Shown piece after piece: positions 34,723-45,591 of a stretch of 53,766 nucleotides of DNA. Source of the stretch: Billgrantia kenyensis. Lineage in GTDB: Bacteria > Pseudomonadota > Gammaproteobacteria > Pseudomonadales > Halomonadaceae. The notes under the pieces were generated by a model, which did no database searches, had not been told where the DNA came from, and was given only the letters and a program-made list of their open reading frames with translations. The translations under genes and the position numbers were made by a program. Position 1 is the stretch's first letter, and every line of letters starts with the position of its first letter. The stretch is taken from contig NZ_JACEFT010000027.1 in NCBI RefSeq assembly GCF_013697085.1, positions 1 to 53,766 on the forward strand, written 5' to 3'.

Positions 34723-37549
34723 AATGGCGGGTCTCACCGGCGCCCTCCGGCAGGTTGGTGATGCAGCGCCCACACAGCTCCTCGTGCCCGGCGTGGCTGC
34801 CCACATCCTCGCGGTGGTGCCAGCAGCGCTCGCACTTCTTGTGCGGGCTCGCTGCCACGGCCACCTTCAGGCCCTCCAGCTCGGTGGCCTCGGCCTGCTG
34901 GCCCTCCGCCAGCGGCGCCAGGCGCACCTCGCTGGTGAGCATCACGAAGCGCAGCTCCTCGCCCAGCTTGGCCAAGGTCTCCTGGAGCCGGTCATCGACA
35001 AACAGGGTGACTTCGGCTGCCAGGCTGCCCTTGATCACCTTGGCGTTACGCGCATCCTCGAGACACTTGTTGACCGCTTGCTTGACCTCGAGCACCTGCT
35101 CCCAGAACTCACGCCCCATCTCGGCATCCGGTGCCAGGGTGGAGAGTCCGTCGTAGTAGGTCTCGAGCAGCACGCTGTCGCCATGCGTACCGGGGATATG
35201 CTCGTAGATTTCCTCGGCGGTGAAAGAGAGGATCGGCGCCACCCAGCGCGACAGCGCCTCGACCACGTGGTAGAGCGCGGTCTGGCAGCTACGCCGGGCC
35301 AGGGAGTCGGCCTGGGTGGTGTACTGGCGATCCTTGATCACATCGAGGTAGAAGCCGCCGAGCTCACGCGAGCAGAAGGTGTGTACCTGCTGGTAGACGT
35401 CGAGGAAGCGGTACTCCTCGTAGGCCTTCTCGATACGCGCCTGGAGCTGGGCGGCGCGGTCCACCACCCACTGGTCCAGCGCCAGCATGTCGTCGAAAGC
35501 CACGCTGTCGCGGGCCGGCTCGAAGCCGTTGAGGTTGGCGAGCAGGAAGCGAGAGGTATTGCGGATACGCCGGTAGACATCGGCGGTGCGCTTGAGGATC
35601 TCGTCGGAAACCGCCATCTCGCCGGAGTAGTCGGTGGAGGCGACCCACAGGCGCAGGATATCGGCACCCAGCTTGTCCATCACCTCCTGCGGCGCCACCA
35701 CGTTGCCCAGCGACTTGGACTGCTTGCGCCCCTGAGAGTCCACCGTAAAGCCGTGGGTCAGCAGCTGACGATAGGGCGGATGGCCATCAATGGCGGAACC
35801 CGTCAGCAGCGACGAGTGGAACCAGCCGCGGTGCTGGTCGGAACCCTCCAGGTAGAGGTCGGCACGCGGGCCGCTCTCATGGCCATGGGGGTGCGAGCCG
35901 CGCAGCACGTGGCGGTGGGTGGTGCCGGAGTCGAACCACACGTCGAGGGTGTCGGTGACCTTGTCGTACTGGGCCGCTTCGTCGCCCAGCAGCTCGGCCG
36001 GGTCGAGGCGAAACCAGGCGTCGATGCCCTCGCGCTCGACGCGCTTGGCGGCCTCTTCCATCAGCTCGACGGTACGCGGGTGCAGCTCGCCGGTGCTCTT
36101 GTGCAGGAAGAACGGAATCGGCACGCCCCAGTTGCGCTGGCGCGAGATACACCAGTCGGGCCGGTTGGCAATCATGCTGTGCAGGCGCGCCTTGCCCCAG
36201 GCCGGGGTGAACTGGGTCGCTTCGATGCCTTCAAGTGCCCGCTCGCGTAGGGTGCGCCCATCCTTGCCCTTGAGGTCCATGCCCACGAACCACTGCGCCG
36301 TGGCGCGGTAGATCACCGGCGTCTTGTGACGCCAGCAGTGCATGTAGCTGTGGGTGATGACCTTGTGCGCCAGCAGTGCACCGACCTCGCGCAACTTGTC
36401 GACGATCTGCGGGTTGGCCTTCCAGATCATCTGGCCGCCGAAGAACGGCAGGTCGTCGGCGTAGACGCCGTTGCCCTGCACCGGGCTCTTGATCTCCTCG
36501 AACGCCATGCCGTGGGCGCGGCAGGTGACGAAGTCGTCGACGCCGTAGGCCGGTGCCGAGTGGACGATGCCGGTACTGCCCACCTCGGACTCGACGTAGT
36601 CGGCCAGATAGACCGGCGAGAGGCGATCGTAGAACGGGTGGCGGAACTCGATCAGGTCGAGCGCCTGGCCCTTGGCGGTGGCGATCACCTCGCCTTCGAG
36701 CTCGTAGCGCTGCATGCAGCTCTCGACCAGCTCTTCGGCCAGCACCAGCAGGCGTTCACCGGTATCGACCAGAGCGTAGGTGAACTCGGGATGCACGTTG
36801 AGCGCCTGGTTGGCCGGCACGGTCCAGGGCGTGGTGGTCCAGATCACGATGGCGGCAGGCTTGGGCAGCTCGGCCAGGCCGAAGGCGGCCGCCAGCCTGG
36901 CCTCGTCGGCAGCCGGAAAGGCGACGTCGATGGCGTCGGACTTCTTATCCTGGTACTCCACCTCGGCCTCGGCCAGGGCCGAGCCGCAGTCGAAGCACCA
37001 GTTGACCGGCTTGAGGCCCTTGAACACATAGCCGGCTTCGACCATCTCGGCCAGGGCGCGGATCTCGCCGGCCTCGTTGGCGTAGTCCATCGAGCGGTAG
37101 GGGTTGTCCCAGTCGCCGATCACACCCAGGCGCACGAAGTCAGCGAGCTGGGTCTCGATCTGGGCGGTGGCGTACTCGCGGCAAAGCCCGCGAGCCTGCT
37201 CGGGCTCGAGGTGCTTGCCGTGGGTGGTCTCCACCTTGTGCTCGATGGGCAGGCCGTGGCAATCCCAGCCTGGCACATAGGGGGCATCGAAGCCGGCCAG
37301 ATTCTTCGACTTGACGATGATGTCCTTGAGGATCTTGTTGAGGGCGTGCCCGATATGGATGCTGCCGTTGGCGTAGGGAGGGCCGTCGTGAAGCACGAAG
37401 GTCTCGCGGCCGCGCCGCTCTTCACGCAGCCGCTGGTAGAGCTTCAAGTCCTGCCACTGCGACACCCGGCCAGGCTCGCGCTTGGGCAGGTTGCCGCGCA
37501 TGGGGAAGTCGGTTTCAGGCAGGTTCAGTGTGTGCTTGTAGTCGCTCAT
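34715..37549 (-). CDS. ileS: Isoleucyl-tRNA synthetase
   Basis: Charges tRNA-Ile with isoleucine. The 944-residue class I synthetase has the HIGH motif in [15 protein letters not shown], an editing domain with [11 protein letters not shown], and the second ATP motif as RKQSKSLGN, with glutamine in place of the common methionine of KMSKS. The C-terminal zinc region is complete ([24 protein letters not shown]). The gene lies between ribF and lspA with very short spacing, in the standard gammaproteobacterial order. Confidence 0.97.
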   Translation of the reverse strand: MSDYKHTLNLPETDFPMRGNLPKREPGRVSQWQDLKLYQRLREERRGRETFVLHDGPPYANGSIHIGHALNKILKDIIVKSKNLAGFDAPYVPGWDCHGLPIEHKVETTHGKHLEPEQARGLCREYATAQIETQLADFVRLGVIGDWDNPYRSMDYANEAGEIRALAEMVEAGYVFKGLKPVNWCFDCGSALAEAEVEYQDKKSDAIDVAFPAADEARLAAAFGLAELPKPAAIVIWTTTPWTVPANQALNVHPEFTYALVDTGERLLVLAEELVESCMQRYELEGEVIATAKGQALDLIEFRHPFYDRLSPVYLADYVESEVGSTGIVHSAPAYGVDDFVTCRAHGMAFEEIKSPVQGNGVYADDLPFFGGQMIWKANPQIVDKLREVGALLAHKVITHSYMHCWRHKTPVIYRATAQWFVGMDLKGKDGRTLRERALEGIEATQFTPAWGKARLHSMIANRPDWCISRQRNWGVPIPFFLHKSTGELHPRTVELMEEAAKRVEREGIDAWFRLDPAELLGDEAAQYDKVTDTLDVWFDSGTTHRHVLRGSHPHGHESGPRADLYLEGSDQHRGWFHSSLLTGSAIDGHPPYRQLLTHGFTVDSQGRKQSKSLGNVVAPQEVMDKLGADILRLWVASTDYSGEMAVSDEILKRTADVYRRIRNTSRFLLANLNGFEPARDSVAFDDMLALDQWVVDRAAQLQARIEKAYEEYRFLDVYQQVHTFCSRELGGFYLDVIKDRQYTTQADSLARRSCQTALYHVVEALSRWVAPILSFTAEEIYEHIPGTHGDSVLLETYYDGLSTLAPDAEMGREFWEQVLEVKQAVNKCLEDARNAKVIKGSLAAEVTLFVDDRLQETLAKLGEELRFVMLTSEVRLAPLAEGQQAEATELEGLKVAVAASPHKKCERCWHHREDVGSHAGHEELCGRCITNLPEGAGETRHYA

Positions 37550-37559
37550 ATCCTGGGAG

Positions 37560-38621
37560 TCAGCCGTCGTCGTGGTCGGCGGAGCGTCCCGCCGAGAATT
37601 CGGAAGTCATGGCCTCGCGCGCCAGCGGCGCCGATGCCAATGGAAGAGAGTCGTCTGTTGCGCCAGGCTCCGAGGCGGCGTGACGCTCGTCGGCAAAGTA
37701 GCGACGGGCGCGCGCCTGGTCGGCCTGGATCTGCTGCTTCAGCGCATTGAAATCATCGAACTTCACCTCACCGCGCAGCCTGGCACAGGGAAACACCGTC
37801 AGCCGCTTGCCGTAGAGGTCACCCTCGTAGTCGAACAGGTGTGCCTCGAGCACCGGCCGGTCGCTGCCCACCGTGGGCCGCCAGCCGACATTGGCCACAC
37901 CGGGGTGACGGCGCCCATCGGGCAGCTCGACCACTACCGCATAGACCCCGCGCAGCGAAAGCGGCAGGCGCTGCAGCGGCAGGTTGGCGGTGGGCACGCC
38001 TATCGTTCGACCCAGCTTCTGATCGGCCACCACGCGTCCACCCAGCCGATAGGGCCGGCCCAGCATTCTTGCCGCCTGGGCGAAGTTACCACTGGCCAGC
38101 AGGGTACGTACCCGGGTGCTGGAAACCCGCTCGTCGTCCAGCGCGAAGGTGCGCGTGTGCTCGACGCTGAAGCCCTCGCGGCCGCGCCGCTCGCCCTCCT
38201 CCGCCAGCAGGGAGAAATCACCGCTGCGATCGCAGCCGAAGCGGAAATCGTCACCCACCACCAGATGGCGCACGCCCAGCCCTTCGACCAGCACGCGATC
38301 GATGAATTCCACCGCGGTGAGGCTTCTCAACCGCTCGTTGAACGGCAGGCAGAGCACGTAGTCGACACCGCTCTCGCCCAGCAGGCGCACCTTCTCGCGC
38401 AGGCGGGTCAGCCGCGGCGGTGCCTGGTCGCCGGCAAAGAACTCCCGCGGCTGGGGCTCGAACACTACCACCGTGACCGGCAGGCGCAGCTTCGAGGCCT
38501 GCTCGCGGCACTGGTCGAGAATCGCCTGGTGGCCGCGGTGAACACCATCGAAATTGCCGATGGTGGCCACGCAGCCGCGATGCTCGTCGCGCAGATTGTG
38601 CAGTCCTCGAATGACTTCCAT
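37560..38621 (-). CDS. ribF: Bifunctional riboflavin kinase / FAD synthetase
   Basis: Phosphorylates riboflavin to FMN and adenylates FMN to FAD. The 353-residue protein has the nucleotidyltransferase part first ([20 protein letters not shown], then [18 protein letters not shown] and the [14 protein letters not shown] motif). The kinase part follows ([22 protein letters not shown] and [12 protein letters not shown]). The last 35 residues are an unusual tail rich in Ala, Ser and Glu. It is 10 bases upstream of ileS in the same operon. Confidence 0.95.
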   Translation of the reverse strand: MEVIRGLHNLRDEHRGCVATIGNFDGVHRGHQAILDQCREQASKLRLPVTVVVFEPQPREFFAGDQAPPRLTRLREKVRLLGESGVDYVLCLPFNERLRSLTAVEFIDRVLVEGLGVRHLVVGDDFRFGCDRSGDFSLLAEEGERRGREGFSVEHTRTFALDDERVSSTRVRTLLASGNFAQAARMLGRPYRLGGRVVADQKLGRTIGVPTANLPLQRLPLSLRGVYAVVVELPDGRRHPGVANVGWRPTVGSDRPVLEAHLFDYEGDLYGKRLTVFPCARLRGEVKFDDFNALKQQIQADQARARRYFADERHAASEPGATDDSLPLASAPLAREAMTSEFSAGRSADHDDG

Positions 38622-38753
38622 TAAATGGTCACTTGTCCTTCTGGTTGAAAAACGTGTAAAGGGGGTGATTATAGCGAACCCCTGCCCCCTTGACAGCCGG
38701 TTGCCCGGGATCGCGACACCAAGCGAACGGGGCAGACACGCGGCGTGTTCACC

Positions 38754-40373
38754 TCAGCCCTTCATACGAAAATGCCGCAGCCTGACACCCAGCGCCGCCA
38801 GCCAGGCGAAGTAGGCCGCCGCCCCGGCCACCACCAGCAGCGCCAGCCACTGCACCCGCGTCCAGACGCCCCAGCCGAGCCACTGCTGCCAGTCCGGCGC
38901 CAGCCAGGCGAGCCCCACGCCCATCACCGCACAGCCGCCGACAAGCTGGACCGCATAGCGCCCCCAGCCGGACTGGAACACCAGCACGCCCTGCTTGTAG
39001 AGCAGCCAGCCCAGCAGCCCGGCGTTGAGGAAGGCGGACAGTGCAGTGGCCAGGGCCAGGCCGGCGTGGGCCAGCGGCCAGACCAGAATCAGGTTGAACA
39101 CCATGTTAGCGACCATGGCGATGATGCCGATCTTGACCGGGGTCTTGGTGTTCTGGCGGGCGAAGAAGCCCGGCGCCAGCACCTTGATCAGCATGAAGGC
39201 GACCAGGCCTAAGGCATAGGCGCGCAGGCTCATCGCCGCCATGGCGATGTCATGCTCGGTCATGGCGCCGTAGTGGAACAGCGAGATCAGCAGCGGCTCG
39301 GCCAGTATCGCCAGCGCCAGGGCCGCCGGCAGCCCCAGCAGCAGCACGGCACGTACCGCCCAGTCGAGCATGGCGGCAAAATGCTCGCCCGACTGCTCGG
39401 CGTGGCGCTTGGAAAGCGCCGGCAGGATCACGGTGCCGATGGCAATGCCGAAGACGCCGAGCGGCAGCTCGACGAGGCGATCAGAATAGTAGAGCCAGGA
39501 AACGCTGCCGGGTGCGAGCAGCGAGGCCAGCACGGTGTCGAGCAGCAGGTTGATCTGCGACACCGAGACACCGAACAGCGCCGGCGCCATCAGCACCAGA
39601 ATGCGCTTCACGCCCGAATGGGCGAAGTTGGGCCAGGGCCGTGGCATCAACCCCAGCCGCACCAGGAACGGCACTTGAAAGGCAAGCTGCGCCACACCGG
39701 CAATCAGCACGCCCCAGGCCAGCGCCATGGCCGGCTCGCTCATCAGGGGGGTAAGCAGCAGTGCCGCCCCGATCAGCGAGAGATTGAGCAGCACCGGGGT
39801 GAAGGCCGGCACGGCAAAGCGGTTCCAGGTGTTGAGCACGCTGCCGGCAAAGGCGGTGAGCGACACCAGCAGCAGGTAGGGAAAGGTCAGCCGCAGCATG
39901 TCGGCGGTGAGCGCCAGCTTGGCCGGGTCGCGCCCGAACCCCGGGGCGAAGAGCCACACCAGCCAGGGCGCGGCGAGCATGGCCAGGGCGGTGATCAGCG
40001 CTAGCACTGCCGTGAGGCTGCCGGCCACGGCATCGAGCAGCTCGCGCACCTCGCGCTTGCTGCCACGGGTCGCGTATTCGGAGAGCACCGGCACGAAGGC
40101 CTGGTTGAAGGCGCCCTCGGCGAACAGACGACGCATGAAGTTGGGGATCTTGAACGCCACGAAGAAGGCATCGGCCCCGCTGCCGGCACCGAACAGGGTC
40201 GCCACCACCACGTCGCGCACCAGCCCCATGACCCGCGACAGCATGGTCATGGCACTGACCACCAGGCCGGAGCGCATCAACCCGCCGGCCTTGGGTGCCA
40301 CGGCACGGTCGTCATCGGCCACCCTGGGGGTGGTCGACTCGGTGCCCTCGGGCAGCTTCTCGGGTTTCGTCAC
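38754..40373 (-). CDS. murJ: Lipid II flippase
   Basis: A 539-residue MOP-superfamily protein that flips lipid II for peptidoglycan synthesis. It begins the family core with SGLVVSAMTMLSRVMGLVRDVVVATLFGAGSGADAFFVAFKIPNFMRRLFAEGAFNQAFVPVLSEY, which holds the conserved arginines. About 14 membrane helices follow. A soluble N-terminal stretch of about 30 residues precedes it. It lies between rpsT and ribF, its common location. The start at 40373 was kept; an internal ATG near the core (MRSGLVV) is possible. Confidence 0.94.
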   Translation of the reverse strand: MTKPEKLPEGTESTTPRVADDDRAVAPKAGGLMRSGLVVSAMTMLSRVMGLVRDVVVATLFGAGSGADAFFVAFKIPNFMRRLFAEGAFNQAFVPVLSEYATRGSKREVRELLDAVAGSLTAVLALITALAMLAAPWLVWLFAPGFGRDPAKLALTADMLRLTFPYLLLVSLTAFAGSVLNTWNRFAVPAFTPVLLNLSLIGAALLLTPLMSEPAMALAWGVLIAGVAQLAFQVPFLVRLGLMPRPWPNFAHSGVKRILVLMAPALFGVSVSQINLLLDTVLASLLAPGSVSWLYYSDRLVELPLGVFGIAIGTVILPALSKRHAEQSGEHFAAMLDWAVRAVLLLGLPAALALAILAEPLLISLFHYGAMTEHDIAMAAMSLRAYALGLVAFMLIKVLAPGFFARQNTKTPVKIGIIAMVANMVFNLILVWPLAHAGLALATALSAFLNAGLLGWLLYKQGVLVFQSGWGRYAVQLVGGCAVMGVGLAWLAPDWQQWLGWGVWTRVQWLALLVVAGAAAYFAWLAALGVRLRHFRMKG

Positions 40374-40422
40374 CGTTTCACTTCCTCAGCCATCCTCTCT
40401 CAGCTGACTCTTCTTCAGGCAC

Positions 40423-40448
40423 AAAAAAACCGGCCGTAGCCGGTTTTT
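40423..40448. terminator. Rho-independent terminator downstream of rpsT
   Basis: ACCGGC, loop CGTA, GCCGGT flanked by A7 and T5. On the minus strand it ends the rpsT transcript; the opposite A/T flanks make it work both ways. Confidence 0.88.
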
Positions 40449-40509
40449 CGCGAGCGTCGCCGAGCGTGGCCCATGGCCGTTGCGTTCGCGACGTCTCCTG
40501 GCGTCCGGC

Positions 40510-40776
40510 TTACGCAGCCAGCGCCTTAATTCGCTTGTTCAGGCGGCTCTTCAGGCGCGCAGCCTTCTTCTTGGAGAGCACGTCCTTGTCGGCGATACGG
40601 TCGATGACCGGCTGCGCCTTCTGGAACTCGCTCACTGCGGTGGCGTGATCGCCGCCGTTGATGGCCTTGATGACGCGCTTCACGTAAGTACGCACCATGG
40701 CGCGCTGGCTCGCCTTCAGAACACGGCGACCTTCCGCCTGACGGGCACGCTTGCGGGCTTGCTTGCTGTTTGCCAC
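40510..40776 (-). CDS. rpsT: 30S ribosomal protein S20
   Basis: An 88-residue basic protein that binds 16S rRNA early in 30S assembly. MANSKQARKRARQAEGRRVLKASQRAMVRTYVKRVIKAI and the KKAARLKSRLNKRIKALAA end match S20 along the full length. It is transcribed alone, with a terminator behind it, as in E. coli. A hairpin in its leader may take part in autoregulation. Confidence 0.97.
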   Translation of the reverse strand: MANSKQARKRARQAEGRRVLKASQRAMVRTYVKRVIKAINGGDHATAVSEFQKAQPVIDRIADKDVLSKKKAARLKSRLNKRIKALAA

Positions 40777-40801
40777 TGACTATCTCCTGGAAAACTTTAA
40801 C

Positions 40802-40821
40802 GCCGCCCGATCTGGGGCGGC
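40802..40821 (-). promoter_or_regulatory. Hairpin in the rpsT leader
   Basis: GCCGCCC (40802-40808) and GGGCGGC (40815-40821) form a perfect 7-base-pair stem that ends about 25 bases before the rpsT start codon. S20 represses its own translation in E. coli, so the stem may belong to such a control site. Confidence 0.35.
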
Positions 40822-40973
40822 ATCGATAACGATTTGTCCGGCCTGGAAATTTCGCATCCCTGCCGGTCTAGCCTTTTCGACAACGCCAGGGTTGTCGACG
40901 GGCCGTGTCTGAGAGGATGGCGCATCCTACCACAGATGCGTGCCACCATGCTACAGGCCGCGAACGGCCTGGC

Positions 40974-42122
40974 TCACAGCACGACCAGGTTGTCGCGATG
41001 AATCAGCTCCGGCGCTTCCATGTAGCCCAGGATCGCCTCGATCTGGTGACTCGGCTGGCCAAGCAGCCGGCGCGCTTCGTCGGCGCCATAGTTCACCAGC
41101 CCCTTGGCGATTCGATGGCCCTGCTCATCGACACACAGCACCATGTCGCCGCGCACGAAGTCGCCGGTGAGCGCCTTGACCCCCACCGCCAGCAGGCTCG
41201 AGCCGCTACCGCGCAGCACCTTCACCGCCCCGGCGTCCAGCGTCAGGCTACCGCGCACCTGCAGCTGGCCGGCCAGCCAGCGCTTGCGTGCCGCCATGGG
41301 CGCCTCCTCCGGACTCAGCAGGGTGCCCAGCGACTCGCCTTCGGCCAGCCGGGTCAACACCTCGGGCTGGCGACCGCTGGCGATCGCCGTGACCGCGCCG
41401 GAGCGCGCCGCCAGCCGCGCCGCCTGTACCTTGGTGACCATGCCGCCGCGCCCCAGCGCTCCGCCGCCGCCGGCCATGGCCGCCAGTGCCGGGTCGTCGG
41501 CGCGCCCCTCGCTGATCAGCCTGGCCTCGGGGTCATGCCTTGGGTCGGCGTCGAACAGCCCCTCCTGGTCGGTGAGGATCACCAGCACCTCGGCCTCGAT
41601 CAGGTTGGCTACCAGCGCCCCCAAGGTATCATTGTCACCGAAGCGGATCTCGTCGGTCACCACGGTGTCGTTCTCGTTGATGACGGGCACCACGCGCAGA
41701 TCGACCAGGGTGCGCAGCGCCGAGCGGGCGTTGAGGTAACGCTTGCGGTTGGAGAGATCGTCGTGGGTCAGAAGCACCTGGGCGGTAAGCAGGCCGTGAC
41801 GCGCGAAGTGGTGCTCATAGCACTGGGTCAGGCCGTTCTGGCCCACGGCGGCGGCGGCCTGCAGCTCGTGCACCGCCGAAGGGCGCACCTGCCAGCCCAG
41901 GCGCACCATCCCAGCAGCCACGGCACCCGATGACACCAGCACCACCTCGATGCCCTGACGATGCAGCACGGCGATCTGGTCGACCCAGCCGCCGATCGCC
42001 GCCTCGTCGAGCCCGCGCCCGTCGTTGGTCAGCAGCGCACTGCCGATCTTCACCACCACCCGGCGAGCGCCACGCAGCGCATCGCGACCCGGAACCCGCT
42101 CGCTCACACTCTGCTCTCCCAT
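40974..42122 (-). CDS. proB: Glutamate 5-kinase
   Basis: First step of proline synthesis: ATP-dependent phosphorylation of glutamate. The kinase domain starts [51 protein letters not shown] and [30 protein letters not shown] are its nucleotide and glutamate sites. A C-terminal PUA domain follows from about residue 275. ATG at 42122 is listed. A GTG at 42107 has the better spaced site (GGGAG) and gives [16 protein letters not shown], so it may be the true start. In a halophile, proline is also an osmolyte. Confidence 0.94.
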   Translation of the reverse strand: MGEQSVSERVPGRDALRGARRVVVKIGSALLTNDGRGLDEAAIGGWVDQIAVLHRQGIEVVLVSSGAVAAGMVRLGWQVRPSAVHELQAAAAVGQNGLTQCYEHHFARHGLLTAQVLLTHDDLSNRKRYLNARSALRTLVDLRVVPVINENDTVVTDEIRFGDNDTLGALVANLIEAEVLVILTDQEGLFDADPRHDPEARLISEGRADDPALAAMAGGGGALGRGGMVTKVQAARLAARSGAVTAIASGRQPEVLTRLAEGESLGTLLSPEEAPMAARKRWLAGQLQVRGSLTLDAGAVKVLRGSGSSLLAVGVKALTGDFVRGDMVLCVDEQGHRIAKGLVNYGADEARRLLGQPSHQIEAILGYMEAPELIHRDNLVVL

Positions 42123-42159
42123 CCAGCAATAAGCCCCCATCTCAGCGCAACTGAGCGCC

Positions 42160-43347
42160 TCACTCTACATATTCGACTTCGACGTCATAATCATCATCGT
42201 CGAAGTCATCGTCGTCATGATCGCAGCGCTTGCGCTTGCGACCCAGCCGCGCCTCGGTGCGCGCCACCGCCTCGGCCTCCATGCGCTCGCGCATTTCGCG
42301 CTCACGCTCGGCGGCCTCTTCGTCCTCGTGCTCCAGCCGGCGCTGCTCGGTGAGCCAGCGGTGGGCCGCCTGCACCAGGGCATCGGTGCCCTCGCCGCTG
42401 ATGGCCGAGATGCGATAGACCGGCCCCTCCCAGGCCAGGCCTTCGACGATGGCCGCCACCCGCGCCTCGCGCTCCTCTTCCGGCACCAGGTCGAGCTTGT
42501 TGATTACCAGCCAGCGCGGCCGTTCGGCCAGGGTCGGCGAGAACTGCTCGAGTTCATGAGCGATGGCCTGGGCCGCCTCGATCGGGTCGGACTCGTCGAA
42601 GGGCGCCACGTCGACCACATGGAACAGCAGACGCGTACGTGTCAGGTGCTTGAGAAAGCGCAGGCCCAACCCGGCCCCATCGGAGGCCCCCTCGATCAGC
42701 CCCGGCACATCGGCCATCACGAAGTGCTCGTGCATGCCCAGCTTTACCACGCCGAGGTTGGGCACCAGGGTGGTGAAGGGGTAGTCGGCGACCTTGGGCT
42801 TGGCCGCGGAAACCGAACGAATCAGGGTCGACTTGCCGGCATTGGGCATACCCAGCAGGCCGACATCTGCCATCACCTTCATTTCCAGGCGCAGGTTGCG
42901 ACGCTCGCCGTCGGTACCCGGCGTGGTCTTGCGCGGCGCGCGGTTGGTCGACGACTTGAAGTGAATGTTGCCAAGTCCGCGACGCCCGCCCTGGGCCACC
43001 AGCACCTGCTGACCGATCTCGGTGATATCGGCGATCACCTCGAGGGTGTCCTCGTCGATCACCGTGGTGCCTACCGGCACCTTGACCACCAGGTCGCTGC
43101 CGGCGCGGCCGCTCATCTGACGCCCCTGGCCGGGGCGGCCGCTCTCGGCCTGGTAGAAGCGCTGATACTTGAAGTCGATCAGTGTGTTGAGCGAATCATC
43201 GCCCACCAGGTAGACGCTGCCGCCATGCCCGCCGTCGCCGCCGTCGGGACCACCCTTGGGCACGTACTTCTCGCGGCGGAAGCTCAGGCAACCGTTACCG
43301 CCCCTGCCGGCCTCCACGATGATCGAGGCTTCGTCGACGAACTGCAT
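42160..43347 (-). CDS. obgE: Obg-family GTPase
   Basis: A 395-residue ribosome-associated GTPase involved in 50S assembly and growth control. The glycine-rich Obg domain starts [38 protein letters not shown]. The G domain has [22 protein letters not shown] and NKLDLV. The C-terminal tail is extremely acidic ([21 protein letters not shown]), common in gammaproteobacterial ObgE. It follows rplU-rpmA, the standard order, but a hairpin lies between. Confidence 0.96.
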   Translation of the reverse strand: MQFVDEASIIVEAGRGGNGCLSFRREKYVPKGGPDGGDGGHGGSVYLVGDDSLNTLIDFKYQRFYQAESGRPGQGRQMSGRAGSDLVVKVPVGTTVIDEDTLEVIADITEIGQQVLVAQGGRRGLGNIHFKSSTNRAPRKTTPGTDGERRNLRLEMKVMADVGLLGMPNAGKSTLIRSVSAAKPKVADYPFTTLVPNLGVVKLGMHEHFVMADVPGLIEGASDGAGLGLRFLKHLTRTRLLFHVVDVAPFDESDPIEAAQAIAHELEQFSPTLAERPRWLVINKLDLVPEEEREARVAAIVEGLAWEGPVYRISAISGEGTDALVQAAHRWLTEQRRLEHEDEEAAEREREMRERMEAEAVARTEARLGRKRKRCDHDDDDFDDDDYDVEVEYVE

Positions 43348-43386
43348 GTGTGACTCTCCCGACGGACGCTACCGTCATGATACAAG

Positions 43387-43410
43387 AAGGCCCCGCCTGG
43401 GCGGGGCCTT
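43387..43410 (-). terminator. Hairpin between rpmA and obgE
   Basis: AAGGCCCCGCC (43387-43397) and GGCGGGGCCTT (43400-43410) form an eleven-pair palindrome. On the minus strand a weak U-tract (TTCTTGT) follows, so it probably reduces rather than blocks transcription into obgE. Confidence 0.7.
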
Positions 43411-43431
43411 CCATTACCGGTCCGTGCGGTC

Positions 43432-43689
43432 TCAGGCAGAGACGACGCTGACGAACTTGCGGTTCTTCGGACCCTTGGTCTCGAACTTGATCACACCGTC
43501 GCTCAGGGCGAACAGGGTGTGATCGCGGCCGACGCCGACGCCGGTGCCGGCGTGGAAGCGGGTACCGCGCTGACGCACGATGATGTTGCCGGCGGTGACG
43601 ACCTGGCCACCGTACAGCTTGACACCAAGGCGTTTGGATTCGGAATCGCGGCCGTTACGGGTAGAACCGGCTGCCTTCTTATGAGCCAT
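43432..43689 (-). CDS. rpmA: 50S ribosomal protein L27
   Basis: An 85-residue protein whose N-terminal arm reaches the peptidyl-transferase centre. [62 protein letters not shown] is the complete L27 signature. It follows rplU by 32 bases. Confidence 0.97.
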   Translation of the reverse strand: MAHKKAAGSTRNGRDSESKRLGVKLYGGQVVTAGNIIVRQRGTRFHAGTGVGVGRDHTLFALSDGVIKFETKGPKNRKFVSVVSA

Positions 43690-43721
43690 TGCAAAGTCCT
43701 CGCTCGTTAAGGGGAAGCCGC

Positions 43722-44033
43722 TTAGGCGGAAATCCCGGTGATCTTGACTTCAGTGAACCACTGACGGTGGCCCTGACGCTTCATGTGATGCTTGCGACGA
43801 CGGAACTTGATGATGCGGATCTTCTCGCCACGGCCGTGGGAGACGATCTCGGCAGCCACCTTGGCACCGTCGACCAGCGGGGCGCCAACGGTCACGTCGT
43901 CGCCATCGGCAACCAGCAGAACCTCGTCGAATTCGACGGTTTCGCCAGTGGGAATTTCCAGTTTCTCAAGTTTGAGAGTCTGGCCTTCCTGAACGCGGTA
44001 CTGCTTGCCACCGCTCTTGATAACTGCGTACAT
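43722..44033 (-). CDS. rplU: 50S ribosomal protein L21
   Basis: A 103-residue protein of the large subunit. [26 protein letters not shown] and [28 protein letters not shown] cover the family signature. ATG at 44033 starts at MYAVIKSGG; the seven-residue extension in the same frame is non-homologous. It is the first gene of the rplU-rpmA-obgE unit, driven by the promoter at 44138-44166. Confidence 0.97.
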   Translation of the reverse strand: MYAVIKSGGKQYRVQEGQTLKLEKLEIPTGETVEFDEVLLVADGDDVTVGAPLVDGAKVAAEIVSHGRGEKIRIIKFRRRKHHMKRQGHRQWFTEVKITGISA

Positions 44034-44137
44034 GGATCTCTCTCCAGAACTCATCGGGGTTGGCTCTTCATCGGCCTGCTTCGAGTGGCGCCCCTTTCGG
44101 CAGCCATCTGACAGGGAGCATGATGAGTGGGTCGCGC

Positions 44138-44166
44138 ATTATAACGATGACTTGCAGGCCGTTCAA
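44138..44166 (-). promoter_or_regulatory. Sigma-70 promoter of rplU
   Basis: On the minus strand TTGAAC (44161-44166) and a perfect TATAAT (44138-44143) are 17 bases apart. A GC-rich discriminator follows. This gives a leader of about 100 nucleotides before rplU. Confidence 0.75.
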
Positions 44167-44321
44167 GCACCTCCTGCCCTCGGCCACTCCCGCGAGACAT
44201 CCTTCCACCAGGCGCACCGCGGCACAGCTTGACGCCCACATGGGGGGGCCATAGCATGAGCCGCAGCCCAAGGCCACTGCCATGCCCGGCATGCCGGCCC
44301 AACAGCCCAAGACACTGCCCC

Positions 44322-45329
44322 ATGCCAGCCAACGCCTCTAATTCCTCGACCGACAGCAACGCCTCCGCCTCGCCCCTGCATGCGGCGGTCGCCGACGATT
44401 TTGCCGCGGTCAATCGCACTATCATGCAGCAGCTGGCTTCGCGGGTGCCGCTGGTGGAGACCATCGGGCAGTACATCATCGCCAGCGGCGGCAAGCGCCT
44501 GCGCCCGCTGCTGGTGCTGCTCGCCGCCCGCGCGCTGGGCTACCAGGGTGACAAGCACATCTCGCTGGCCACGCTGATCGAGTTCATGCACACCTCGACC
44601 CTGCTGCACGACGACGTTGTCGACGAGTCTCACATGCGCCGCGGGCGCGCCACCGCCAACGACGCCTGGGGCAATGCTCCCTCCGTGCTGGTGGGCGACT
44701 ACCTTTACTCCCGCTCCTTCCAGATGATGGTGGAGATCGGCTCGCTCAAGATCATGGACGTGCTCTCCAGCGCCACCTGCGTGATCGCCGAGGGTGAGGT
44801 GCAGCAGTTGACCAACGTGGGCAATCCCGACATTGACGAGGCGGTCTACTTCGAGACCATCCAAGGCAAGACCGCCATGCTGTTCGAGGCCGCCACCCAC
44901 AGCGGCGCCATCCTGGCCGGGGCCGACCCGCAGCAGGAGGCCGCGCTGCAATACTACGGCCGCTACCTGGGCCTCTCCTTCCAGCTCGTCGATGACCTGC
45001 TCGACTACCAGGGCGACGCCAAGACCATGGGCAAGAACGTGGGCGACGACCTCGCCGAGGGCAAGCCAACCCTGCCGCTGATCCAGGCCATGGCGGCCGG
45101 CACTCCTGACCAAGCCAGGCTAGTGCGCCAGGCCATCCGCAAGGGTGGACTGGACCACCTGGAAGAGGTGCTTGCCATCGTGCGCGATACCGGGGCGTTG
45201 GACTACACCCGGGCGCGGGCCGAGGAGATGTCGGCCAAGGCCCTGGAGCAGCTCGACTCGCTGCCGCCCAGTCGCTTCCGTGACAGCATGGCCGACCTCG
45301 CCCGGCTCGCCGTCGAACGCCAGAACTGA
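44322..45329 (+). CDS. ispB: Octaprenyl diphosphate synthase-type polyprenyl synthase
   Basis: Elongates farnesyl diphosphate to the ubiquinone side chain. The 335-residue protein has both aspartate-rich motifs: TSTLLHDDVVDESHMRRGRATAN and SFQLVDDLLDYQGD, and GGKRLRPLLVLLAAR. The start at 44322 is preceded by no good binding site; the first 15 residues (PANASNSSTDSNASA) look non-homologous and a start nearer LHAAVADDFAAVN is possible. ispB is divergent from rplU, a widely conserved arrangement. Confidence 0.93.
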   Translation: MPANASNSSTDSNASASPLHAAVADDFAAVNRTIMQQLASRVPLVETIGQYIIASGGKRLRPLLVLLAARALGYQGDKHISLATLIEFMHTSTLLHDDVVDESHMRRGRATANDAWGNAPSVLVGDYLYSRSFQMMVEIGSLKIMDVLSSATCVIAEGEVQQLTNVGNPDIDEAVYFETIQGKTAMLFEAATHSGAILAGADPQQEAALQYYGRYLGLSFQLVDDLLDYQGDAKTMGKNVGDDLAEGKPTLPLIQAMAAGTPDQARLVRQAIRKGGLDHLEEVLAIVRDTGALDYTRARAEEMSAKALEQLDSLPPSRFRDSMADLARLAVERQN

Positions 45330-45354
45330 GCGTCGCCCCACCCCGCCCAGGGGC

Positions 45355-45382
45355 TTGCAAGGCCAGGGGTTTTGCGTATAAT
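45355..45382 (+). promoter_or_regulatory. Sigma-70 promoter of tRNA-Pro
   Basis: TTGCAA (45355-45360), 16 bases, TATAAT (45377-45382). A GC-rich discriminator (GCCC) follows, as in stable-RNA promoters under stringent control. Confidence 0.78.
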
Positions 45383-45448
45383 GCCCATCCGTCGGCTCTT
45401 GGAGAGTCGGCCTCGAGCAGCCGACTGAGCGGCTCGAAGCGCAAGAAA

Positions 45449-45525
45449 CGGAGTATAGCTCAGCTTGGTAGAGCGCTGCCTTCGGGAGGCAGAGGTCGTA
45501 GGTTCGAATCCTGCTACTCCGACCA
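45449..45525 (+). tRNA. tRNA-Pro(CGG)
   Basis: A complete 77-base cloverleaf with encoded CCA. The acceptor arms CGGAGTA and TACTCCG pair fully, with the proline-typical C1-G72 pair and A73. The D arm is GCTC..GAGC, the anticodon arm CTGCC/GGCAG encloses TTCGGGA with anticodon CGG, and the T loop is TTCGAATC. It reads CCG codons. It has its own promoter and terminator and is the apparent left border of the accessory region. Confidence 0.95.
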
Positions 45526-45538
45526 AAGAATTTAGCAT

Positions 45539-45575
45539 AAACCGCCACTTACGGATCATACCGGGTGGCGGTTTT
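45539..45575 (+). terminator. Terminator of tRNA-Pro
   Basis: AAACCGCCAC (45539-45548) pairs perfectly with GTGGCGGTTT (45565-45574) and is followed by T. Confidence 0.8.
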
Positions 45576-45591
45576 GCGTTGCGTCCCGCTC

